Positions 1-11,573 of a DNA stretch of 64,000 nucleotides are shown here, one piece after another. Positions within the stretch are counted from its first letter, which is position 1, and the number at the start of each line of letters is the position of its first letter. The stretch covers positions 344,255,879 to 344,319,878 of the forward strand of contig NC_080571.1 in the NCBI RefSeq assembly GCF_030247185.1. Reading direction: 5' to 3'. The notes beneath the pieces were generated by a model, which was given only the letters and a program-made list of their open reading frames with translations, did no database searches and had not been told where the DNA came from. Source of the DNA: Malaya genurostris. Lineage: Eukaryota > Arthropoda > Insecta > Diptera > Culicidae. Both the position numbers and the translations under genes were made by a program.

Positions 1-3000
1 AGACGCAGAGAGCGGCACGTTTGGAGTACCAACTGCAGCGAACCATAATGTCTACGAGGCTTATTGGAGTCCACACGTCACCAAACAGTACATTCTATCA
101 ATTATAGAATATAATAGGGGCGTCGTGACGGAGAGAGAGGACAAATACCGAGTGGCCATCGATAAGAAGAGACCACCACGTAAGAGGAGAGAAGCACCGT
201 TAATTCAAGTTTCCACCTCGGAAACAAAACCAATTGACGAAGACATTTTTACCGGCGACTGCAAGGGAGCGACAGCGAAGCGGAAAACTATCGGCCATAA
301 TTTGGAATTTTCTAGTTTTTCCGACGTATTATCCAGTTCATACAACACGACACAAAAGTGTGAACCACGACTCCAGCAGATGTGCCCATTCCCATTGTAC
401 CAACATGCAATGGTCGAAATATTGAACGCCAGGATTTTGTCAGTGCAGAGAAACGAACAGCGGAATCCCGCCTTGACAGGAATGCAAGATGCGTTAGAAG
501 CTATACGCGCAAAGGACTTGCTTATTCCAAAACCCATCTTTGACTACATCAACAGTGTTGGTCAGAGTATTACTCCGACTGGAGATAAAGTTTGGTTCAA
601 CTATCCCGACCAAGCCATGCCACAGGGACCAATAGAAGACGCAGAGAGCGGCACGTTTGGAGTACCAACTGCAGCGAACCATAATGTCTACGAGGCTTAT
701 TGGAGTCCACACGTCACCAAACAGTACATTCTATCAACTATAGAATATAATAGGGGCGTCGTGACGGAGAGAGAGGACAACTACCGAGTGGCCATCGATA
801 AGAAGAGACCACCACGTAAGAGGAGAGAAGCACCGTTAATTCAAGTTTCCACCTCGGAAACAAAACCAATTGACGAAGACATTTTTACCGGCGACTGCAA
901 GGGAGCGACATCGAAGCGGAAAACTATCGGCCATAATTTGGAATTTTCTAGTTTTTCCGACGTATTATCCAGTTCATACAACACGACACAAAAGTGTGAA
1001 CCACGACTCCAGCAGATGTGCCCATTCCCATTGTACCAACATGCAATGGTCGAAATATTGAACGCCAGGATTTTGTCAGTGCAGAGAAACGAACAGCGGA
1101 ATCCCGCCTTGACAGGAATGCAAGATGCGTTAGAAGCTATACGCGCAAAGGACTTGCTTATTCCAAAACCCATCTTTGACTATATCAACAGTGTTGGTCA
1201 GAGTATTACTCCGACTGGAGATAAAGTTTGGTTCAACTATCCCGACCAAGCCATGCCACAGGGACCAATAGAAGACGCAGAGAGCGGCACGTTTGGAGTA
1301 CCAACTGCAGCGAACCATAATGTCTACGAGGCTTATTGGAGTCCACACGTCACCAAACAGTACATTCTATCAACTATAGAATATAATAGGGGCGTCGTGA
1401 CGGAGAGAGAGGACAAATACCGAGTGGCCATCGATAAGAAGAGACCACCACGTAAGAGGAGAGAAGCACCGTTAATTCAAGTTTCCACCTCGGAAACAAA
1501 ACCAATTGACGAAGACATTTTTACCGGCGACTGCAAGGGAGCGACAGTGAAGCGGAAAACTATCGGCCATAATTTGGAATTTTCTAGTTTTTCCGACGTA
1601 TTATCCAGTTCACACAACACGGCACAAAAGTGTGAACCACGACTCCAGCAGATGTGTCCATTCCCATTGTACCAACATGCAATGGTCGAAATATTGAACG
1701 CCAGGATTTTGTCAGTGCAGAGAAACGAACAGCGGAATCCCGCCTTGACAGGAATGCAAGATGCGTTAGAAGCTATACGCGCAAAGGACTTGCTTATTCC
1801 AAAACCCATCTTTGACTATATCAACAGTGTTGGTCAGAGTATTACTCCGACTGGAGATAAAGTTTGGTTCAACTATCCCGACCAAGCCATGCCACAGGGA
1901 CCAATAGAAGACGCAGAGAGCGGCACGTTTGGAGTACCAACTGCAGCGAACCATAATGTCTACGAGGCTTATTGGAGTCCACACGTCACCAAACAGTACA
2001 TTCTATCAACTATAGAATATAATAGGGGCGTCGTGACGGAGAGAGAGGACAAATACCGAGTGGCCATCGATAAGAAGAGACCACCACGTAAGAGGAGAGA
2101 AGCACCGTTAATTCAAGTTTCCACCTCGGAAACAAAACCAATTGACGAAGACATTTTTACCGGCGACTGCAAGGGAGCGACAGCGAAGCGGAAAACTATC
2201 GGCCATAATTTGGAATTTTCTAGTTTTTCCGACGTATTATCCAGTTCATACAACACGACACAAAAGTGTGAACCACGACTCCAGCAGATGTGCCCATTCC
2301 CATTGTACCAACATGCAATGGTCGAAATATTGAACGCCAGGATTTTGTCAGTGCAGAGAAACGAACAGCGGAATCCCGCCTTGACAGGAATGCAAGATGC
2401 GTTAGAAGCTATACGCGCAAATGACTTGCTTATTCCAAAACCCATCTTTGACTACATCAACAGTGTTGGTCAGAGTATTACTCCGACTGGAGATAAAGTT
2501 TGGTTCAACTATCCCGACCAAGCCATGCCACAGGGACCAATAGAAGACGCAGAGAGCGGCACGTTTGGAGTACCAACTGCAGCGAACCATAATGTCTACG
2601 AGGCTTATTGGAGTCCACACGTCACCAAACAGTACATTCTATCAACTATAGAATATAATAGGGGCGTCGTGACGGAGAGAGAGGACAACTACCGAGTGGC
2701 CATCGATAAGAAGAGACCACCACGTAAGAGGAGAGAAGCACCGTTAATTCAAGTTTCCACCTCGGAAACAAAACCAATTGACGAAGACATTTTTACCGGC
2801 GACTGCAAGGGAGCGACAGCGAAGCGGAAAACTATCGGCCATAATTTGGAATTTTCTAGTTTTTCCGACGTATTATCCAGTTCACACAACACGGCACAAA
2901 AGTGTGAACCACGACTCCAGCAGATGTGTCCATTCCCATTGTACCAACATGCAATGGTCGAAATATTGAACGCCAGGATTTTGTCAGTGCAGAGAAACGA

Positions 3001-6000
3001 ACAGCGGAATCCCGCCTTGACAGGAATGCAAGATGCGTTAGAAGCTATACGCGCAAAGGACTTGCTTATTCCAAAACCCATCTTTGACTACATCAACAGT
3101 GTTGGTCAGAGTATTACTCCGACTGGAGATAAAGTTTGGTTCAACTATCCCGACCAAGCCATGCCACAGGGACCAATAGAAGACGCAGAGAGCGGCACGT
3201 TTGGAGTACCAACTGCAGCGAACCATAATGTCTACGAGGCTTATTGGAGTCCACACGTCACCAAACAGTACATTCTATCAACTATAGAATATAATAGGGG
3301 CGTCGTGACGGAGAGAGAGGACAAATACCGAGTGGCCATCGATAAGAAGAGACCACCACGTAAGAGGAGAGAAGCACCGTTAATTCAAGTTTCCACCTCG
3401 GAAACAAAACCAATTGACGAAGACATTTTTACCGGCGACTGCAAGGGAGCGACAGTGAAGCGGAAAACTATCGGCCATAATTTGGAATTTTCTAGTTTTT
3501 CCGACGTATTATCCAGTTCACACAACACGGCACAAAAGTGTGAACCACGACTCCAGCAGATGTGTCCATTCCCATTGTACCAACATGCAATGGTCGAAAT
3601 ATTGAACGCCAGGATTTTGTCAGTGCAGAGAAACGAACAGCGGAATCCCGCCTTGACAGGAATGCAAGATGCGTTAGAAGCTATACGCGCAAAGGACTTG
3701 CTTATTCCAAAACCCATCTTTGACTACATCAACAGTGTTGGTCAGAGTATTACTCCGACTGGAGATAAAGTTTGGTTCAACTATCCCGACCAAGCCATGC
3801 CACAGGGACCAATAGAAGACGCAGAGAGCGGCACGTTTGGAGTACCAACTGCAGCGAACCATAATGTCTACGAGGCTTATTGGAGTCCACACGTCACCAA
3901 ACAGTACATTCTATCAACTATAGAATATAATAGGGGCGTCGTGACGGAGAGAGAGGACAACTACCGAGTGGCCATCGATAAGAAGAGACCACCACGTAAG
4001 AGGAGAGAAGCACCGTTAATTCAAGTTTCCACCTCGGAAACAAAACCAATTGACGAAGACATTTTTACCGGCGACTGCAAGGGAGCGACAGCGAAGCGGA
4101 AAACTATCGGCCATAATTTGGAATTTTCTAGTTTTTCCGACGTATTATCCAGTTCATACAACACGACACAAAAGTGTGAACCACGACTCCAGCAGATGTG
4201 CCCATTCCCATTGTACCAACATGCAATGGTCGAAATATTGAACGCCAGGATTTTGTCAGTGCAGAGAAACGAACAGCGGAATCCCGCCTTGACAGGAATG
4301 CAAGATGCGTTAGAAGCTATACGCGCAAAGGACTTGCTTATTCCAAAACCCATCTTTGACTACATCAACAGTGTTGGTCAGAGTATTACTCCGACTGGAG
4401 ATAAAGTTTGGTTCAACTATCCCGACCAAGCCATGCCACAGGGACCAATAGAAGACGCAGAGAGCGGCACGTTTGGAGTACCAACTGCAGCGAACCATAA
4501 TGTCTACGAGGCTTATTGGAGTCCACACGTCACCAAACAGTACATTCTATCAACTATAGAATATAATAGGGGCGTCGTGACGGAGAGAGAGGACAACTAC
4601 CGAGTGGCCATCGATAAGAAGAGACCACCACGTAAGAGGAGAGAAGCACCGTTAATTCAAGTTTCCACCTCGGAAACAAAACCAATTGACGAAGACATTT
4701 TTACCGGCGACTGCAAGGGAGCGACAGCGAAGCGGAAAACTATCGGCCATAATTTGGAATTTTCTAGTTTTTCCGACGTATTATCCAGTTCACACAACAC
4801 GGCACAAAAGTGTGAACCACGACTCCAGCAGATGTGTCCATTCCCATTGTACCAACATGCAATGGTCGAAATATTGAACGCCAGGATTTTGTCAGTGCAG
4901 AGAAACGAACAGCGGAATCCCGCCTTGACAGGAATGCAAGATGCGTTAGAAGCTATACGCGCAAAGGACTTGCTTATTCCAAAACCCATCTTTGACTATA
5001 TCAACAGTGTTGGTCAGAGTATTACTCCGACTGGAGATAAAGTTTGGTTCAACTATCCCGACCAAGCCATGCCACAGGGACCAATAGAAGACGCAGAGAG
5101 CGGCACGTTTGGAGTACCAACTGCAGCGAACCATAATGTCTACGAGGCTTATTGGAGTCCACACGTCACCAAACAGTACATTCTATCAACTATAGAATAT
5201 AATAGGGGCGTCGTGACGGAGAGAGAGGACAAATACCGAGTGGCCATCGATAAGAAGAGACCACCACGTAAGAGGAGAGAAGCACCGTTAATTCAAGTTT
5301 CCACCTCGGAAACAAAACCAATTGACGAAGACATTTTTACCGGCGACTGCAAGGGAGCGACAGTGAAGCGGAAAACTATCGGCCATAATTTGGAATTTTC
5401 TAGTTTTTCCGACGTATTATCCAGTTCACACAACACGGCACAAAAGTGTGAACCACGACTCCAGCAGATGTGTCCATTCCCATTGTACCAACATGCAATG
5501 GTCGAAATATTGAACGCCAGGATTTTGTCAGTGCAGAGAAACGAACAGCGGAATCCCGCCTTGACAGGAATGCAAGATGCGTTAGAAGCTATACGCGCAA
5601 AGGACTTGCTTATTCCAAAACCCATCTTTGACTACATCAACAGTGTTGGTCAGAGTATTACTCCGACTGGAGATAAAGTTTGGTTCAACTATCCCGACCA
5701 AGCCATGCCACAGGGACCAATAAAAGACGCAGAGAGCGGCACGTTTGGAGTACCAACTGCAGCGAACCATAATGTCTACGAGGCTTATTGGAGTCCACAC
5801 GTCACCAAACAGTACATTCTATCAACTATAGAATATAATAGGGGCGTCGTGACGGAGAGAGAGGACAAATACCGAGTGGCCATCGATAAGAAGAGACCAC
5901 CACGTAAGAGGAGAGAAGCACCGTTAATTCAAGTTTCCACCTCGGAAACAAAACCAATTGACGAAGACATTTTTACCGGCGACTGCAAGGGAGCGACAGT

Positions 6001-9000
6001 GAAGCGGAAAACTATCGGCCATAATTTGGAATTTTCTAGTTTTTCCGACGTATTATCCAGTTCACACAACACGGCACAAAAGTGTGAACCACGACTCCAG
6101 CAGATGTGTCCATTCCCATTGTACCAACATGCAATGGTCGAAATATTGAACGCCAGGATTTTGTCAGTGCAGAGAAACGAACAGCGGAATCCCGCCTTGA
6201 CAGGAATGCAAGATGCGTTAGAAGCTATACGCGCAAAGGACTTGCTTATTCCAAAACCCATCTTTGACTACATCAACAGTGTTGGTCAGAGTATTACTCC
6301 GACTGGAGATAAAGTTTGGTTCAACTATCCCGACCAAGCCATGCCACAGGGACCAATAGAAGACGCAGAGAGCGGCACGTTTGGAGTACCAACTGCAGCG
6401 AACCATAATGTCTACGAGGCTTATTGGAGTCCACACGTCACCAAACAGTACATTCTATCAACTATAGAATATAATAGGGGCGTCGTGACGGAGAGAGAGG
6501 ACAACTACCGAGTGGCCATCGATAAGAAGAGACCACCACGTAAGAGGAGAGAAGCACCGTTAATTCAAGTTTCCACCTCGGAAACAAAACCAATTGACGA
6601 AGACATTTTTACCGGCGACTGCAAGGGAGCGACAGCGAAGCGGAAAACTATCGGCCATAATTTGGAATTTTCTAGTTTTTCCGACGTATTATCCAGTTCA
6701 TACAACACGACACAAAAGTGTGAACCACGACTCCAGCAGATGTGCCCATTCCCATTGTACCAACATGCAATGGTCGAAATATTGAACGCCAGGATTTTGT
6801 CAGTGCAGAGAAACGAACAGCGGAATCCCGCCTTGACAGGAATGCAAGATGCGTTAGAAGCTATACGCGCAAAGGACTTGCTTATTCCAAAACCCATCTT
6901 TGACTACATCAACAGTGTTGGTCAGAGTATTACTCCGACTGGAGATAAAGTTTGGTTCAACTATCCCGACCAAGCCATGCCACAGGGACCAATAGAAGAC
7001 GCAGAGAGCGGCACGTTTGGAGTACCAACTGCAGCGAACCATAATGTCTACGAGGCTTATTGGAGTCCACACGTCACCAAACAGTACATTCTATCAACTA
7101 TAGAATATAATAGGGGCGTCGTGACGGAGAGAGAGGACAACTACCGAGTGGCCATCGATAAGAAGAGACCACCACGTAAGAGGAGAGAAGCACCGTTAAT
7201 TCAAGTTTCCACCTCGGAAACAAAACCAATTGACGAAGACATTTTTACCGGCGACTGCAAGGGAGCGACAGCGAAGCGGAAAACTATCGGCCATAATTTG
7301 GAATTTTCTAGTTTTTCCGACGTATTATCCAGTTCACACAACACGGCACAAAAGTGTGAACCACGACTCCAGCAGATGTGTCCATTCCCATTGTACCAAC
7401 ATGCAATGGTCGAAATATTGAACGCCAGGATTTTGTCAGTGCAGAGAAACGAACAGCGGAATCCCGCCTTGACAGGAATGCAAGATGCGTTAGAAGCTAT
7501 ACGCGCAAAGGACTTGCTTATTCCAAAACCCATCTTTGACTATATCAACAGTGTTGGTCAGAGTATTACTCCGACTGGAGATAAAGTTTGGTTCAACTAT
7601 CCCGACCAAGCCATGCCACAGGGACCAATAGAAGACGCAGAGAGCGGCACGTTTGGAGTACCAACTGCAGCGAACCATAATGTCTACGAGGCTTATTGGA
7701 GTCCACACGTCACCAAACAGTACATTCTATCAACTATAGAATATAATAGGGGCGTCGTGACGGAGAGAGAGGACAACTACCGAGTGGCCATCGATAAGAA
7801 GAGACCACCACGTAAGAGGAGAGAAGCACCGTTAATTCAAGTTTCCACCTCGGAAACAAAACCAATTGACGAAGACATTTTTACCGGCGACTGCAAGGGA
7901 GCGACAGCGAAGCGGAAAACTATCGGCCATAATTTGGAATTTTCTAGTTTTTCCGACGTATTATCCAGTTCATACAACACGACACAAAAGTGTGAACCAC
8001 GACTCCAGCAGATGTGCCCATTCCCATTGTACCAACATGCAATGGTCGAAATATTGAACGCCAGGATTTTGTCAGTGCAGAGAAACGAACAGCGGAATCC
8101 CGCCTTGACAGGAATGCAAGATGCGTTAGAAGCTATACGCGCAAAGGACTTGCTTATTCCAAAACCCATCTTTGACTACATCAACAGTGTTGGTCAGAGT
8201 ATTACTCCGACTGGAGATAAAGTTTGGTTCAACTATCCCGACCAAGCCATGCCACAGGGACCAATAGAAGACGCAGAGAGCGGCACGTTTGGAGTACCAA
8301 CTGCAGCGAACCATAATGTCTACGAGGCTTATTGGAGTCCACACGTCACCAAACAGTACATTCTATCAACTATAGAATATAATAGGGGCGTCGTGACGGA
8401 GAGAGAGGACAACTACCGAGTGGCCATCGATAAGAAGAGACCACCACGTAAGAGGAGAGAAGCACCGTTAATTCAAGTTTCCACCTCGGAAACAAAACCA
8501 ATTGACGAAGACATTTTTACCGGCGACTGCAAGGGAGCGACAGCGAAGCGGAAAACTATCGGCCATAATTTGGAATTTTCTAGTTTTTCCGACGTATTAT
8601 CCAGTTCACACAACACGGCACAAAAGTGTGAACCACGACTCCAGCAGATGTGTCCATTCCCATTGTACCAACATGCAATGGTCGAAATATTGAACGCCAG
8701 GATTTTGTCAGTGCAGAGAAACGAACAGCGGAATCCCGCCTTGACAGGAATGCAAGATGCGTTAGAAGCTATACGCGCAAAGGACTTGCTTATTCCAAAA
8801 CCCATCTTTGACTATATCAACAGTGTTGGTCAGAGTATTACTCCGACTGGAGATAAAGTTTGGTTCAACTATCCCGACCAAGCCATGCCACAGGGACCAA
8901 TAGAAGACGCAGAGAGCGGCACGTTTGGAGTACCAACTGCAGCGAACCATAATGTCTACGAGGCTTATTGGAGTCCACACGTCACCAAACAGTACATTCT

Positions 9001-11573
9001 ATCAACTATAGAATATAATAGGGGCGTCGTGACGGAGAGAGAGGACAAATACCGAGTGGCCATCGATAAGAAGAGACCACCACGTAAGAGGAGAGAAGCA
9101 CCGTTAATTCAAGTTTCCACCTCGGAAACAAAACCAATTGACGAAGACATTTTTACCGGCGACTGCAAGGGAGCGACAGTGAAGCGGAAAACTATCGGCC
9201 ATAATTTGGAATTTTCTAGTTTTTCCGACGTATTATCCAGTTCACACAACACGGCACAAAAGTGTGAACCACGACTCCAGCAGATGTGTCCATTCCCATT
9301 GTACCAACATGCAATGGTCGAAATATTGAACGCCAGGATTTTGTCAGTGCAGAGAAACGAACAGCGGAATCCCGCCTTGACAGGAATGCAAGATGCGTTA
9401 GAAGCTATACGCGCAAAGGACTTGCTTATTCCAAAACCCATCTTTGACTACATCAACAGTGTTGGTCAGAGTATTACTCCGACTGGAGATAAAGTTTGGT
9501 TCAACTATCCCGACCAAGCCATGCCACAGGGACCAATAGAAGACGCAGAGAGCGGCACGTTTGGAGTACCAACTGCAGCGAACCATAATGTCTACGAGGC
9601 TTATTGGAGTCCACACGTCACCAAACAGTACATTCTATCAACTATAGAATATAATAGGGGCGTCGTGACGGAGAGAGAGGACAAATACCGAGTGGCCATC
9701 GATAAGAAGAGACCACCACGTAAGAGGAGAGAAGCACCGTTAATTCAAGTTTCCACCTCGGAAACAAAACCAATTGACGAAGACATTTTTACCGGCGACT
9801 GCAAGGGAGCGACAGTGAAGCGGAAAACTATCGGCCATAATTTGGAATTTTCTAGTTTTTCCGACGTATTATCCAGTTCACACAACACGGCACAAAAGTG
9901 TGAACCACGACTCCAGCAGATGTGTCCATTCCCATTGTACCAACATGCAATGGTCGAAATATTGAACGCCAGGATTTTGTCAGTGCAGAGAAACGAACAG
10001 CGGAATCCCGCCTTGACAGGAATGCAAGATGCGTTAGAAGCTATACGCGCAAAGGACTTGCTTATTCCAAAACCCATCTTTGACTATATCAACAGTGTTG
10101 GTCAGAGTATTACTCCGACTGGAGATAAAGTTTGGTTCAACTATCCCGACCAAGCCATGCCACAGGGACCAATAGAAGACGCAGAGAGCGGCACGTTTGG
10201 AGTACCAACTGCAGCGAACCATAATGTCTACGAGGCTTATTGGAGTCCACACGTCACCAAACAGTACATTCTATCAACTATAGAATATAATAGGGGCGTC
10301 GTGACGGAGAGAGAGGACAAATACCGAGTGGCCATCGATAAGAAGAGACCACCACGTAAGAGGAGAGAAGCACCGTTAATTCAAGTTTCCACCTCGGAAA
10401 CAAAACCAATTGACGAAGACATTTTTACCGGCGACTGCAAGGGAGCGACAGTGAAGCGGAAAACTATCGGCCATAATTTGGAATTTTCTAGTTTTTCCGA
10501 CGTATTATCCAGTTCACACAACACGGCACAAAAGTGTGAACCACGACTCCAGCAGATGTGTCCATTCCCATTGTACCAACATGCAATGGTCGAAATATTG
10601 AACGCCAGGATTTTGTCAGTGCAGAGAAACGAACAGCGGAATCCCGCCTTGACAGGAATGCAAGATGCGTTAGAAGCTATACGCGCAAAGGACTTGCTTA
10701 TTCCAAAACCCATCTTTGACTACATCAACAGTGTTGGTCAGAGTATTACTCCGACTGGAGATAAAGTTTGGTTCAACTATCCCGACCAAGCCATGCCACA
10801 GGGACCAATAGAAGACGCAGAGAGCGGCACGTTTGGAGTACCAACTGCAGCGAACCATAATGTCTACGAGGCTTATTGGAGTCCACACGTCACCAAACAG
10901 TACATTCTATCAACTATAGAATATAATAGGGGCGTCGTGACGGAGAGAGAGGACAAATACCGAGTGGCCATCGATAAGAAGAGACCACCACGTAAGAGGA
11001 GAGAAGCACCGTTAATTCAAGTTTCCACCTCGGAAACAAAACCAATTGACGAAGACATTTTTACCGGCGACTGCAAGGGAGCGACAGTGAAGCGGAAAAC
11101 TATCGGCCATAATTTGGAATTTTCTAGTTTTTCCGACGTATTATCCAGTTCACACAACACGGCACAAAAGTGTGAACCACGACTCCAGCAGATGTGTCCA
11201 TTCCCATTGTACCAACATGCAATGGTCGAAATATTGAACGCCAGGATTTTGTCAGTGCAGAGAAACGAACAGCGGAATCCCGCCTTGACAGGAATGCAAG
11301 ATGCGTTAGAAGCTATACGCGCAAAGGACTTGCTTATTCCAAAACCCATCTTTGACTATATCAACAGTGTTGGTCAGAGTATTACTCCGACTGGAGATAA
11401 AGTTTGGTTCAACTATCCCGACCAAGCCATGCCACAGGGACCAATAGAAGACGCAGAGAGCGGCACGTTTGGAGTACCAACTGCAGCGAACCATAATGTC
11501 TACGAGGCTTATTGGAGTCCACACGTCACCAAACAGTACATTCTATCAACTATAGAATATAATAGGGGCGTCG
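1..11573 (+). repeat. Tandem array of a 636-bp coding unit (18 full copies plus a partial copy)
   Basis: Base 1 matches base 637 and the match repeats every 636 bp to 11573. Eighteen complete units run from 125, preceded by a 124-bp partial unit, so the left border lies outside the window. Units differ at only a few sites. Linked variants define two classes: six units encode SSYNTT with tgc in the following Cys codon, and twelve encode SSHNTA with tgt. Other variable sites are EDK/EDN, GATA/GATV/GATS and a synonymous tac/tat in DYINS. The period is a multiple of three, so the frame is preserved. The high identity implies recent expansion or homogenisation by unequal exchange. Whether the copy number is real or affected by assembly cannot be judged here. 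Confidence 0.97.

Noticed and set aside
125..127. GTG at 125 as the start of the array protein
   Set aside because: The frame is open to base 2 and the same codon is an internal valine in every other unit.
205..11524. Minus-strand frames of 110 and 72 residues and a plus-strand 63-residue frame repeated in nearly every 636-bp unit
   Set aside because: They recur only because the unit recurs. They lie opposite or out of phase with the long frame and look like shadows.
1..11573. CRISPR-like array
   Set aside because: Units are 636 bp, adjacent and coding, with no spacers; the DNA is eukaryotic.
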